A stretch of DNA of 64,000 nucleotides from Chitinophaga tropicalis (GTDB lineage Bacteria > Bacteroidota > Bacteroidia > Chitinophagales > Chitinophagaceae): NCBI RefSeq assembly GCF_009758205.1, contig NZ_WRXN01000018.1, positions 1 to 64,000 of the forward strand, in the 5' to 3' direction. Shown piece after piece: positions 36,443 to 45,939 of the stretch. Within the stretch, counting starts at the first letter, position 1; every line of letters begins with the position of its first letter. The notes beneath the pieces were generated by a model. It saw nothing but the letters and a program-made list of their open reading frames with translations, was not told where the DNA came from and ran no database searches. The position numbers and the translations under genes were made by a program.

Positions 36443-36459
36443 CGCTCAATTCCACTATT

Positions 36460-39400
36460 ATGAAAAAGAAATGTCAATCAACCTGTAAGGGATGGTTCCT
36501 TTGGATCTTACTCATTCCTCTTTCCCTTTTTGCTCAACAGAAAAAAACGGTGTCCGGTACAGTGAAGGACAAAGATGGCACACCACTATTAGGAGTGACT
36601 GTAATAGTAAAGGACCAAAAGACCGGTACTACCACGGACGGGAATGGCCGTTTTACAATTTCTGTCTCCACCGGCGCTACGCTGGTATTCACCTTTGTAG
36701 GATTCGGGAAAACGGAGCAGGTGACAGACAACAGGACGGAGTACAGTATACGGATGAGCGATCAGGCCGGCAGGCTTAACGATGTAGTTGTAGTGGGATA
36801 TGCCACCCAGCAAAGAAAAGATCTGACCGGCGCTGTGGGTAGTGTGAATATGAAGGACTTTGAAAAAGCGCCGGTAAAGTCGTTCGATGAAGCACTGGCA
36901 GGCCGGGTAGCAGGGGTGGCTGTGGCGAGTAATGACGGTCAGCCGGGTTCTATCGCCAATATTGTGATACGCGGGGCGGGATCTATTACGCAGGACAACT
37001 CCCCTCTTTTTGTCATTGATGGTTTCCCGACGGAAAGTTCCAATGCAAATGCGATCAGTCCGGCAGATATTGAGTCGATCGACGTACTGAAGGATGCCTC
37101 TGCCACCGCTATTTACGGCGCCCGGGGGTCTAACGGGGTTATTCTCATCACCACGAAAAAAGGTAAAACAGGCGTACCTCAGGTTACTTATAATGGTTAT
37201 TATGGCTGGCAACAGATCCCGAATAAGATACCGTTAATGAATGCGTATGAATTTGTGCGATACGTGGGCGATATCAACCCGGCTATTTACGATTCTGTTT
37301 ACCTGGCCGGTGGTGCAACGCTGGAGGATTACCGCAATAAGGAATCAGTAGATATGCAGGACCATATTTACCGTGTGGGCCAGAATCAAAACCATGATAT
37401 AGCTGTACGGGGAGGAAATGATAAGACCAGGTATTCAATTTCCGGTAACTACAATAACCAGAAGGGTATTATCATTAACGGCGGTTTTAAACGTTACCAG
37501 GGTAGGTTCTCACTTGACCAGACTGTGAATAGCAAGCTGAAGGTAGGTCTCAATGCAAATTACGCCTACAATGAAACCTATGGTATACCTGTTTCTGCTA
37601 CCAACTTCTATGCTTCTGCCACCACATTATATTCTGTATGGGGTTTCCGGCCAACAACCAGTATTGCCGGCAGAGACAGTACTGTGAACCTGGTGGACGA
37701 GTTTTATGACCCGGGCAATGAACTGGCCAACAACCAGGACTATCGTGTGAACCCGTTACAGAATATCAGGAACCAGTATACTATGAACAGGGTGAACAAC
37801 CTCATAGCCAATGCCTATGCAGAATATGCGATCACTAAAGAACTGACGTTGCGCGTAGCAGGTGGGATCAATACTGTGAATACGGAGATAGATATTTTCA
37901 ACAACTCCAAAACGCAATCCGGCAGTAAATGGAATTCCAATGGCGTAAACGGCAGTATAGACTTCAGGCCGTCTTCACTCTGGCGTTCGGAGAACTCGCT
38001 GACCTACCGTAAACGCTGGAATAAGGTGCATAACCTGACAGTGCTCGGCGTATTCGAGGCGCAGGGATATAAATATTCACAGCGGAAGCTCTCTGCTAAT
38101 CAAATCCCGAATGAAGATCTTGGACTGGATGCGATAGACCTGGCGGCGCCTGCCAATACTTCACTGACCTCTCTCAGTTCAGGATGGACGATGGCGTCAG
38201 GCGCCCTGCGTGTGAATTATGATTATAATTCGAAATACCTGTTCACAGCTTCACTCCGCGCAGATGGCTCGTCCAAATTTGCAGCAGGGAACAAGTGGGG
38301 CTATTTTCCTTCTGCATCTGCCGCATGGCGCTTCAGCAGTGAGGAGTTCATGAAGGGAGTAAGTTTTATCACTGATGCTAAGATAAGACTGGGTTATGGT
38401 GCTTCGGGGAATAACCGGGTGGGAGATTTTGCTTACCTGCCTCAATTGCAGCTGACCAATAACCAGTACTGGTATTCTTCGGGGAACGGGCCATTAAGCA
38501 TAGGGGCCGTAATGATATCTTCCGGTAACCCGGACCTGCGCTGGGAAACCAATGAGCAAACCAATATAGGACTGGATCTGGCCTTCCTGAAAAACAGACT
38601 GACGCTGACGGTTGACGCCTATCAACGTACTACGAAAGATCTTTTGCTGAATGCCTCATTACCTTATGCTCATGGCATAGAGAGCGCGCAGGGATTCAAG
38701 AATGTGGGTAAGCTGCAGAACAAAGGCCTGGAGATCACAATAGCAGGGGTGATCATAGATAAGAAACAATTCAGCTGGAACAGCAGCTTCAATATCAGCT
38801 TCAATAAAAACAAAATACTATCGCTCGCAGAAGGACAACAGTCCATTCTTTCAGGTTCAGGTACATTCTTCAATACTACTTTCTCTGGTCTCTCCCCCTA
38901 CATCTCTGTAATAGGAAGGCCATTGGGAGAAATGTACGGACTGGTGTTTGACGGAGTGTACCAGTATTCTGATTTCGATATGATGCCGAATGGTACTTAC
39001 CTGCTTAAACCGGATGTAACTACCAATGGCGCGGCACGTAATTCTATCCGCCCGGGAGATGTCAAATACAAAGACCTGAATGGGGACCTGCAGGTGAACA
39101 ACCAGGATTACACTATTATTGGCAGTGGTTTACCCAAACATACAGGAGGTTTCAGCAACGATTTCCGTTACGGTAATTTTGATCTGAACATATTGCTGCA
39201 ATGGTCTTATGGCAATGATATTATCAATGCGAACCGTTATGTGTTTGAAGGGGGTATTGTGAACAACCCGAACCTGAACCAGTTTGCCACTTATTCCAAA
39301 CGCTGGACACCTACCAACCCGAGCAACACGCTATTCCGTGCCGGTGGTATGGGCAATGCGGCTTACTCTTCCCGTGTGATCGAAGATGGCTCTTACCTGA

Positions 39401-39630
39401 AGCTACGGACGGTTTCCCTGGGGTACAATGTGCCGGGGGCCCTGCTGAAGCGCATGAAGATCAGGAACCTTCGTATTTATGGTTCTACACAGAACATTTA
39501 TACGTGGACGAAGTATTCCGGTATGGACCCGGAAGTGAACGGCCGGCCTGGCAACCTTACACCGGGTTTTGATTATGCCATTTATCCGCATTCCCTCTCT
39601 TATGTGACTGGTTTAAGTGTAACCTTCTAA
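36460..39630 (+). CDS. SusC/RagA family TonB-linked outer membrane transporter
   Basis: A 1056-residue transporter. The signal peptide runs to about residue 25 (LSLFA-QQ). A carboxypeptidase-regulatory-like domain (about 29-105, KTVSGTVKDKDGTPLLG) is followed by a plug (about 108-230) with VVVVGYATQQRKDLTGAVGS and PLFVIDGF, then the barrel. SusD follows after 11 bases. Placed between a uronic-acid-specific PL8 lyase with its sensor and a GH88 hydrolase, it most likely imports the oligosaccharides made by the lyase. It differs from the SusC at 1.2 kb across the barrel, so it is not a recent duplicate. Confidence 0.95.
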   Translation: MKKKCQSTCKGWFLWILLIPLSLFAQQKKTVSGTVKDKDGTPLLGVTVIVKDQKTGTTTDGNGRFTISVSTGATLVFTFVGFGKTEQVTDNRTEYSIRMSDQAGRLNDVVVVGYATQQRKDLTGAVGSVNMKDFEKAPVKSFDEALAGRVAGVAVASNDGQPGSIANIVIRGAGSITQDNSPLFVIDGFPTESSNANAISPADIESIDVLKDASATAIYGARGSNGVILITTKKGKTGVPQVTYNGYYGWQQIPNKIPLMNAYEFVRYVGDINPAIYDSVYLAGGATLEDYRNKESVDMQDHIYRVGQNQNHDIAVRGGNDKTRYSISGNYNNQKGIIINGGFKRYQGRFSLDQTVNSKLKVGLNANYAYNETYGIPVSATNFYASATTLYSVWGFRPTTSIAGRDSTVNLVDEFYDPGNELANNQDYRVNPLQNIRNQYTMNRVNNLIANAYAEYAITKELTLRVAGGINTVNTEIDIFNNSKTQSGSKWNSNGVNGSIDFRPSSLWRSENSLTYRKRWNKVHNLTVLGVFEAQGYKYSQRKLSANQIPNEDLGLDAIDLAAPANTSLTSLSSGWTMASGALRVNYDYNSKYLFTASLRADGSSKFAAGNKWGYFPSASAAWRFSSEEFMKGVSFITDAKIRLGYGASGNNRVGDFAYLPQLQLTNNQYWYSSGNGPLSIGAVMISSGNPDLRWETNEQTNIGLDLAFLKNRLTLTVDAYQRTTKDLLLNASLPYAHGIESAQGFKNVGKLQNKGLEITIAGVIIDKKQFSWNSSFNISFNKNKILSLAEGQQSILSGSGTFFNTTFSGLSPYISVIGRPLGEMYGLVFDGVYQYSDFDMMPNGTYLLKPDVTTNGAARNSIRPGDVKYKDLNGDLQVNNQDYTIIGSGLPKHTGGFSNDFRYGNFDLNILLQWSYGNDIINANRYVFEGGIVNNPNLNQFATYSKRWTPTNPSNTLFRAGGMGNAAYSSRVIEDGSYLKLRTVSLGYNVPGALLKRMKIRNLRIYGSTQNIYTWTKYSGMDPEVNGRPGNLTPGFDYAIYPHSLSYVTGLSVTF

Positions 39631-39641
39631 ACTGACTGAAC

Positions 39642-41675
39642 ATGAAACGTATCTGCATCCTGGCATGTATAGCAATAGCGGGGCTTAGTTCCTGCAAAAA
39701 ATTCCTTGATACCAAACCGACGGATTTCTATACAACAGAAAATTATTACAAAACGGAAACACAGCTGCAACAGGCGCTGAATGGTGTGTACGGAGACCTG
39801 ATGCGACCGGAACTATATGCACAGGTGATGGGCTTCAATTTTGTATCCACTACGGACGAGGTGATGTCTAACCGTACTGCAGATGGCGATGCGCGTGGTC
39901 TCCGTTACAATTACGATGCTTCACTGGTGTATGTAGGCAACATCTGGCGTTATTCCTATGTGGGCATCAACAATATCAACACATTGCTGGATAACATTGA
40001 CAAACCGGCGATGGATGAGGGCCGCAGGAATATCATTAAAGGACAGGCATTGTTCCTGCGTGGGTTCCTGTATTTTATTCTTACCAGTAATTATGGTGAT
40101 GTGCCATTAGTGTTACACACTCCTGCTATCAATGAAGTGAACATTCCCCCCGTTAAACAGGCGGATGTGTATGCCCAGGTTGAAAAAGATATGAAAGAGG
40201 CGGAAGTGCTGCTGAAAGACTATACCGTGGCCCAGACAAGTTTCAACGATGTGGTTACGCTGACTGCTGTACAGGCTATGCTTGCCCGGGTATATCTCTA
40301 CTGGGCAGGCTATCCGCAGAATAATACTGCCAGATACCAGGATGTGATCACCTATACCGATAAGGTGATCAATTCAGGCCTTCATGCATTGAACCCTGAT
40401 TACCGGCAGATATTCATTAACCTGGCAAGAGATCAGTATGATGTAAGAGAAAACATCTGGGAGTTGGGGTCTCTCGGCGCTGCCGCCGGTGTGGTTAACA
40501 AATCCGGGAATGATATAGGCAACTTTGTGGGTATACAGTCTACCCTTACAGCGCTGGATTCTACCTCCTACAACTCGGCCGCCTGGGTATGGGTGACCAG
40601 GAAGCTGTTTGATTCTTATGAAGTGGATCCCGGCAGTACTGCAACCCCTAACAAATCCTCACTGGATATTCGCCGTGACTGGAACTGTGCAAATTACATA
40701 TACAGCGGGACCAGTCCCCGTACTAAAGCGGCACGTCCGAATCCCTGGCAGATGTGTGCGGGTAAATTCAGGAGGGAGTATGTATCTCAGGCTATCCGCA
40801 ATACAAATGGCGCTGGTGGTACCTACAATATAAACTGGCCTGTGATACGCTATTCTGATGTGTTGCTTATGCGGGCGGAAGCGGAGAACTATGTGAATGG
40901 CCCTGCTAACGCATATACGTACATTAACCAGGTGAGGAAAAGAGGATATGGGCTGCTGAATGGAAATGTAGTGAAATCCATCACTATGACGAACCAGGGC
41001 GGTGGTTATACCAAAGTACCTGCAGTTACCATTACCGGTGGAGGGGGTTCAGGCGCTACCGGAACGGCGATCGTTACAGGTGGCAAAGTCACCGGCATTT
41101 ATCTGAATAGTCCGGGGGCATTGACAGCGGGTTCTTACTATACCTCCTCTCCTGTTGTAGTGATAGGTACTTTCTGGACGCCGGGCATCAGCTATACAGA
41201 AGGCATGCAGATCACCAATGGCAATGTGCTGTACACCGTAACAATGGCAGGTACTTCCACCAATACTCCACCGACCCATACCAGCGGGGCTTCCAGCGCG
41301 GAGATAACCGGCGCTGCGTTTACATATGCAGGTCCGGCGGCAAGTGCAACGGCTACCATTACCGTTGGCAATGAAGCTGATCTTACGCCAGGCCTTAACA
41401 AAGAAACATTCCAGCTGGCAATACGCGATGAAAGAATGCGTGAGCTGTGTTTTGAGGCGGTAAGGAAAGCAGACCTGATACGATGGGGGAACTTTGTGAC
41501 AGACATGCAGAATTTTGCCGTATGGGCTACTTCCAATGGCGCGGGAGTTACGTCTACAGGTAATCCCAACGGGCTGCAGGGGCTGCGTAATGTGAGCGCA
41601 AGGCATGTCCTGCTGCCGAAGCCTACCTATGAACTCAATCTTAATCGCTTACTGGTACAGAATGAAGGTTGGTAA
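39642..41675 (+). CDS. SusD/RagB family lipoprotein with an inserted glycine-rich domain
   Basis: A 677-residue lipoprotein with lipobox GLSSC (Cys18). Residues 19-440 follow the SusD pattern, including GQALFLRGFLYFILTSNYGDVPL and IRYSDVLLMRAEAENYVNG. Residues about 443-585 are an insertion absent from typical SusD proteins of about 500-550 residues. It is Gly/Thr/Ala-rich with YTKVPAVTITGGGGSGATGT and SYYTSSPVVVIGTF, like beta-repeats of phage tail and adhesin proteins. The normal fold resumes at TPGLNKETFQLAIRDERMREL. It is the surface glycan-capture partner of the preceding SusC. The insert may add a second binding surface. That is inference. Confidence 0.9.
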   Translation: MKRICILACIAIAGLSSCKKFLDTKPTDFYTTENYYKTETQLQQALNGVYGDLMRPELYAQVMGFNFVSTTDEVMSNRTADGDARGLRYNYDASLVYVGNIWRYSYVGINNINTLLDNIDKPAMDEGRRNIIKGQALFLRGFLYFILTSNYGDVPLVLHTPAINEVNIPPVKQADVYAQVEKDMKEAEVLLKDYTVAQTSFNDVVTLTAVQAMLARVYLYWAGYPQNNTARYQDVITYTDKVINSGLHALNPDYRQIFINLARDQYDVRENIWELGSLGAAAGVVNKSGNDIGNFVGIQSTLTALDSTSYNSAAWVWVTRKLFDSYEVDPGSTATPNKSSLDIRRDWNCANYIYSGTSPRTKAARPNPWQMCAGKFRREYVSQAIRNTNGAGGTYNINWPVIRYSDVLLMRAEAENYVNGPANAYTYINQVRKRGYGLLNGNVVKSITMTNQGGGYTKVPAVTITGGGGSGATGTAIVTGGKVTGIYLNSPGALTAGSYYTSSPVVVIGTFWTPGISYTEGMQITNGNVLYTVTMAGTSTNTPPTHTSGASSAEITGAAFTYAGPAASATATITVGNEADLTPGLNKETFQLAIRDERMRELCFEAVRKADLIRWGNFVTDMQNFAVWATSNGAGVTSTGNPNGLQGLRNVSARHVLLPKPTYELNLNRLLVQNEGW

Positions 41676-41692
41676 TCCTTAAAAACACGAAC

Positions 41693-42604
41693 ATGAAAAA
41701 ATCACTCATCATACTGTTGTCTTTCTTTGCAGCCGCCTGCTCTAAAAAGCTGGAAACAGATACGCCCAGCTTCGATGTTTCGCTAGATCCGGCAAGGATG
41801 GTGTCGGATACATTCACTTACCGCCTGGGAGACACCACCCGGTTCAGGTTCAGCGGCACTATTGGTAATATAGCGTTCTATTCCGGAGAAGCGGGAAAGC
41901 GTTATGATAGCCGAACCTCTACTTACAAACTGGGGCAGCTTACGTTGAGTTTTTCTTCCAAAGCAGAATCGGGTACTCAGGTGAATACATTGCAGGTGTT
42001 GGCTACCAATAAACTGGCTGGTCTTGATTCTGTTTCTGTAATGAATGCGGAATGGACAGATATAAGTACCCGCGGTGCCCTGGCTACCAGTGCTACTGTA
42101 GTACCTTTTGGTGTTGCTGATGTGACAGACCTGGTGGCTAATGAGAACGATTCTCTCTTTATTGCTTTCAAATACAGCGGAGTAACCGGCTCCCAACAGC
42201 GTACATGGACCATTACAGAGTTTACAGTAAATAATGTTCTGTCTGAAAAGACTGTTCCGCTAAGCGCACTATCAACAGATGTGGCTTACTGGACACGGTA
42301 TGGCAATGTATGGAGCCCGGCCAATGGCAGGTGGACAATATCTGCTTCTGATCTCAAAATCACCGGTGGCAACAGCAGTGCATCTACCAATACCAGCTGG
42401 ATCATCACCAAACCACTTTATGCAGGCCGTGTTCCTCCTGATGTGAGTGCAGGTATCAAGAGCGTTAATGAACCGGATAAAGCGGGATATGCTTATGCTT
42501 ATCCGGCTGCCGGCGTGTACAGGGCCACTTTCGTTGCCTTTAATCATACCCTGGATGAAGAAAAACAGATTGTCCGGGAATTTATCATAAAAGTGACACC
42601 ATAA
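41693..42604 (+). CDS. DUF5017 domain surface lipoprotein
   Basis: A 303-residue lipoprotein. The start at 41693 gives MKKSLIILLSFFAAAC with Cys16, while an upstream in-frame ATG lies inside the susD end. The mature part reads TDTPSFDVSLDPARMVSDTF, then RLGDTTRFRFSGTIGNIAFY and SGEAGKRYDSRTST, matching the DUF5017 pattern seen next to SusD genes in Bacteroidota. Two beta-sandwich-like halves are likely. Position 17 bases after susD marks it as a likely surface glycan-binding protein of this locus, although the domain has no established biochemical function that I know of. Confidence 0.8.
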   Translation: MKKSLIILLSFFAAACSKKLETDTPSFDVSLDPARMVSDTFTYRLGDTTRFRFSGTIGNIAFYSGEAGKRYDSRTSTYKLGQLTLSFSSKAESGTQVNTLQVLATNKLAGLDSVSVMNAEWTDISTRGALATSATVVPFGVADVTDLVANENDSLFIAFKYSGVTGSQQRTWTITEFTVNNVLSEKTVPLSALSTDVAYWTRYGNVWSPANGRWTISASDLKITGGNSSASTNTSWIITKPLYAGRVPPDVSAGIKSVNEPDKAGYAYAYPAAGVYRATFVAFNHTLDEEKQIVREFIIKVTP

Positions 42605-42609
42605 AGATT

Positions 42610-43845
42610 ATGAAACCATTGCTTTATCTCATTCTTACTGCCGGCCTGACTGCTTATCCGCTAAGCGAAGAAAAGGATTTTATCAGCAGTAATGCAGACT
42701 TTGCGCAGCAACAGCTCAGGCACATGTTAAAGGATACAGAATCCCGCAATAGCCTGGCTTTTCCACGCACTATCAATAAAGAAGGGAAAATGATCACCAC
42801 TTCTATGTACGACTGGACGCCTGGCTTTTTTGCAGGCACTCTCTGGTATGCTTATGAACAGACAAAGGATCCGGTGTTACAGCAGGCAGCTGTTAAGTGG
42901 ACGGAGAAGCTGGAACCGCTGAAAGATTTCACGCAGCATCACGATCTTGGCTTTATGATGTATTGCAGCTATGGCAATGCTTATAGACTTACGGGAAATA
43001 AAGCGTACCGGGACATACTTATACAGGGAGCCCGTTCGCTCAGTACCCGTTTCAATCCTGTGACAAAGAGTATTAAATCATGGAATGCTTTCAAGTCGTG
43101 GCATAGTCAGCAGCTATATAATTATCCTGTGATCATTGACAACCTGATGAACCTCGAACTGCTATTCTTTGCCTCAAAAGAGACGGGAGATACCAGCTTC
43201 CGTCATATAGCGGTGAGTCATGCGGAGACTGCCATGCAGAACCAGGTAAGGCCGGATTACAGCTCTTATCATGTGGTTTGTTACGATACGGCGAATGGTA
43301 AAGTATTGACGCGGGAGACGGCGCAGGGCTATGCAGATAATTCTACATGGTCAAGAGGCCAGGCATGGGGGATATATGGTTTCACTATGATTTACCGGGA
43401 AACGAAAGACCCGCGCTTTCTGAAGACCGCAATTGGTATGGCTGACTGGTTCCTGGATAACAGGAACCTACCTGCCGACAAAATACCGTATTGGGATTTT
43501 AACGCGCAGGAGCAAGGATATGTACCTGGTGTGCGCTCCAGTGCCAGCAAAATAAAAGTGAAGTACCGTGATGCTTCTGCTGCTGCTATTGTAGCTTCTG
43601 CATTGTTTGAGCTGAGTGGTTATGCAGATAAGAGTAAAGGGCTGAAATTCCGCCAGGCGGGGATCAAAATGCTGCATTCACTGGCAAGTCCTGCGTACAG
43701 GGCGCCGGAGGAAAAGAATGGTAACTTTATATTGATGCACAGTGTGGGAAGCATTCCGCATAATACGGAGATAGATGTGCCGCTGGTGTATGCTGATTAT
43801 TATTTTATGGAAGCGTTACAGCGGTATAAAGTTTCGCTGAATTAA
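42610..43845 (+). CDS. GH88 unsaturated glucuronyl hydrolase
   Basis: A 411-residue protein with the alpha6/alpha6-barrel pattern of GH88. Asp112 in QHHDLGFMMYCSYG and Asp177 in YPVIIDNLMNLELLF match the two catalytic acids of Bacillus UGL (Asp88 and Asp149 there). MYDWTPGFFAGTLWY and STWSRGQAWGIYGF are also typical. The N-terminus is signal-like but weak (LLYLILTAGLTAYPL), so periplasmic location is probable. The enzyme hydrates the double bond left by lyases and releases the terminal sugar, so it is the natural next step after the PL8 enzyme. It follows the DUF5017 gene by five bases. Confidence 0.9.
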   Translation: MKPLLYLILTAGLTAYPLSEEKDFISSNADFAQQQLRHMLKDTESRNSLAFPRTINKEGKMITTSMYDWTPGFFAGTLWYAYEQTKDPVLQQAAVKWTEKLEPLKDFTQHHDLGFMMYCSYGNAYRLTGNKAYRDILIQGARSLSTRFNPVTKSIKSWNAFKSWHSQQLYNYPVIIDNLMNLELLFFASKETGDTSFRHIAVSHAETAMQNQVRPDYSSYHVVCYDTANGKVLTRETAQGYADNSTWSRGQAWGIYGFTMIYRETKDPRFLKTAIGMADWFLDNRNLPADKIPYWDFNAQEQGYVPGVRSSASKIKVKYRDASAAAIVASALFELSGYADKSKGLKFRQAGIKMLHSLASPAYRAPEEKNGNFILMHSVGSIPHNTEIDVPLVYADYYFMEALQRYKVSLN

Positions 43846-43895
43846 TGTATGCTTACAGATCTAGTGCACCAATTAGGATTTATACAAAGAAACTG

Positions 43896-43987
43896 CTCAA
43901 AAAAATAGATTTTGCCTTCGGCAAAATCTATTTTTTTGAGGGGGGATAGGGCCTGCGGCCGGCTAAGAATCTGAACCGGCATACTAT
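43896..43987. repeat. Complete dispersed hairpin repeat with tail
   Basis: A perfect 21-bp stem: the left arm starts CTCAAAAAAATAGATTTTGC (43896-43916), with a TTC loop and the right arm ending TCTATTTTTTTGAG (43920-43940). Then GGGGGATAGG, the module GCCTGCGGCCGGCTAA, and the tail CTGAACCGGCATACTAT. It follows the GH88 stop by 50 bases and could also act as the operon terminator. This is the fullest copy in the window. Confidence 0.8.
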
Positions 43988-44016
43988 GCTTTCTTTCTTT
44001 TGCGTATCTTAGCAGC

Positions 44017-44523
44017 TTGAAAATCACTACACAACTCAACATTATTGCGCTGGAGGCACAGGAAAAGGAAGCTGAAAACCAGGCATTCAGAGCATTTCTC
44101 CGTACACAGGAACCTGCTGATATTGATGAGCTTGCACAGGAGCTTGATGCTATTATTACTCCGCAGATAGATTGTACCAGTTGCGGCAATTGTTGCCGCT
44201 CATTGATGATCAATGTTACGCAGGAAGAGGTAAGACGACTGGCGGCACATTTAAACCGCTCTGAAGATAATGTGAAGGAACAATATATTGAAAACGGTTC
44301 TGACAATACAATGATGGTTGTCAATACTATTCCCTGCCATTTTCTTAATAACAACCGCTGTACTATTTACGAACAACGCTTTGCAGAATGCCGTGAATTT
44401 CCCGGCCTGAGTCAACCTCATTTTACCAACCGCCTCTTTGCCATGTTGATGCACTATGGCCGTTGCCCTATCATTTACAATGTGTTGGAAGAAATGAAGA
44501 GGAGACTGGCATTTTCTTATTGA
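44017..44523 (+). CDS. YkgJ-type zinc/iron-chelating cysteine cluster protein
   Basis: A 168-residue cytoplasmic protein starting at TTG, as no ATG is available before the conserved part. The cluster is CTSCGNCCR (about 54-62), then CHFLNNNRCTIYEQRFAEC, RCPI late, which matches the UPF0153/YkgJ family CxxCxxCC...C...C...C. The family is thought to bind zinc or iron-sulfur. The biochemical role is unknown. It lies just after the tail of a dispersed repeat and before a carbonic anhydrase gene, with no clear operon. Confidence 0.8.
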   Translation: MKITTQLNIIALEAQEKEAENQAFRAFLRTQEPADIDELAQELDAIITPQIDCTSCGNCCRSLMINVTQEEVRRLAAHLNRSEDNVKEQYIENGSDNTMMVVNTIPCHFLNNNRCTIYEQRFAECREFPGLSQPHFTNRLFAMLMHYGRCPIIYNVLEEMKRRLAFSY

Positions 44524-44607
44524 ATTAAAAAAGCATTAAAATAGGGATAGCCTCAGGAAAGCTATTGAAAAATTCTCTTCTTTTGCTCCGCAAACTTTAA
44601 TGGAACA

Positions 44608-45348
44608 ATGAAAAAATTGAGCACACCCCTTGCCATTACTTTTATGGCTATGCTAACTACATGTTTTCACTCATCAGTAAACGCCCAGCAAAAACCTAAG
44701 CTTATAGCGGCAACAACACCTGTACATGAGAAAGTACTGACAGCAGAAGAACAGAAAGTCCTTACACCAGATGCTGTGATACAAAGTCTGAAAGAAGGTA
44801 ATAAACGGTTTGTCAGCAATAATCTTACTTCCCGGAACCACTCTGCTATGGTTAGAAAGGCAGCTGCGGGGCAATATCCCAAAGCAGCGGTTATTTCCTG
44901 TATAGATAGCCGTGTACCGGTAGAAGACCTGTTTGATAAAGGAATAGGCGATCTGTTTGTAGGAAGGGTGGCTGGTAACTTTGTAAACGAAGACCTGCTG
45001 GGCAGCCTGGAATATAGCTGTAAAGTATCAGGCGCCAAACTGGTAGTAGTGTTAGGACATGCGTCCTGCGGCGCTATCAAAGCAGCTATTGACCATGTGG
45101 AACTGGGTAACATCACAGCAATGCTCACAAAGATCCAGCCGGCAGTAGCACAGGCGCAGGACTACCAGGGAGAGAAGACTTCTAAAAATTATGATTTTGT
45201 GGATTATGTAGCGAAGAAGAATATATCTAATACTATTGAAACAATAAGAGCCAAAAGCCCTATTCTGAAAGAAATGGAAGATAAGGGAGAGATAAAGATA
45301 GTAGGTGCTTTTTATAACCTGAAAACGGGAGAGGTAACATTTTTATAA
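44608..45348 (+). CDS. Beta-class carbonic anhydrase with signal peptide
   Basis: A 246-residue protein. The signal peptide ends at about residue 26 (SVNA-QQ). The zinc ligands and active-site dyad are all present: Cys98, Asp100 and Arg102 in SCIDSR, and His151 and Cys154 in LGHASCG. GRVAGNFVN and the C-terminal GAFYNLKTGEVTFL are typical. It interconverts CO2 and bicarbonate, and the signal peptide places it in the periplasm, which is less usual than the cytoplasmic form. Possible roles are bicarbonate retention or pH control outside the inner membrane. It is a single gene ended by a strong terminator. Confidence 0.9.
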   Translation: MKKLSTPLAITFMAMLTTCFHSSVNAQQKPKLIAATTPVHEKVLTAEEQKVLTPDAVIQSLKEGNKRFVSNNLTSRNHSAMVRKAAAGQYPKAAVISCIDSRVPVEDLFDKGIGDLFVGRVAGNFVNEDLLGSLEYSCKVSGAKLVVVLGHASCGAIKAAIDHVELGNITAMLTKIQPAVAQAQDYQGEKTSKNYDFVDYVAKKNISNTIETIRAKSPILKEMEDKGEIKIVGAFYNLKTGEVTFL

Positions 45349-45350
45349 TT

Positions 45351-45391
45351 AAAAAGGGATAGTCATTTTCTGATGGCTATCCCTTTTTTTT
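45351..45391. terminator. Bidirectional terminator
   Basis: AAAAAGGGATAG (45351-45362) pairs with CTATCCCTTTTT (45377-45388) around a 14-base loop and runs into more T residues. It separates the convergent carbonic anhydrase and DUF2231 genes and serves both. Confidence 0.85.
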
Positions 45392-45394
45392 CAT

Positions 45395-45859
45395 TCAGAC
45401 TTTCCCAGGTTGATGCTCCATATCAACTCCTACATGGTGCTTCTGAACCAGGGTCCATCCTAAAAATCCTGCAACCAGTGTTAATCCAAATCCTATAACA
45501 GTAAGCGGAATAGCCAGGCCAAGTACAGGTTTAACCTCATCCCACTTTCCACATTCAGTAAAAGCCACAATAGCGAAGCATATTAAAGCAAGCACGTTAC
45601 AAATCATGTGAAACAGACCTGTCTTTTTTGCGCCGACATCTTTAGGTATAAACAGCCAGTCAATAAAGCCAGGCAGCGCAGCTAGTACTGCCGTGGCCAC
45701 ACCTGCAATGTTTGCCACTACAGCCACTCTGAACCAGAACGGGTCCTGGTTGGAACTGTAGGTAATGTAACAGACAAGCGTAGCCGTGTAAAAGGCAACC
45801 GGGAAGGCTACCAACATCGGGTGAACAGGATGCCCTGCAATTTTTACTTTACTGTACAT
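45395..45859 (-). CDS. DUF2231 family membrane protein
   Basis: A 154-residue inner-membrane protein with four predicted transmembrane helices (about 14-33, 45-65, 82-102 and 112-135). The start KIAGHPVHPMLVAFPVAFYT carries the HPxHPMLV.FP signature of DUF2231, and GFIDWLFIP is also typical. The family often occurs near heme or redox genes, and no function is proven. It is convergent with the carbonic anhydrase gene and reads in the same direction as the next gene upstream, from which it is separated by an inverted repeat. Confidence 0.8.
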   Translation of the reverse strand: MYSKVKIAGHPVHPMLVAFPVAFYTATLVCYITYSSNQDPFWFRVAVVANIAGVATAVLAALPGFIDWLFIPKDVGAKKTGLFHMICNVLALICFAIVAFTECGKWDEVKPVLGLAIPLTVIGFGLTLVAGFLGWTLVQKHHVGVDMEHQPGKV

Positions 45860-45939
45860 ATGCTTTGTTTACTGATTTTCAGTAGAAAAAGCGTGCCAGA
45901 TGGGTAAGCCGGGTCAGCAGTATACTTTTAAATTAAAGC

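Larger units (their letters stand above)
36057..36459. other. 403-base intergenic region packed with repeat modules
   Basis: There is no gene here. From the left it holds one complete hairpin of the dispersed repeat (36134-36176), a right module at 36203-36237, a weak copy near 36267 (TTTTTAAGGGGG), a candidate promoter (36319-36346), and a further right module with tail (36384-36442) ending 17 bases before the SusC start. The sensor and SusC genes diverge from this region. Confidence 0.7.
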
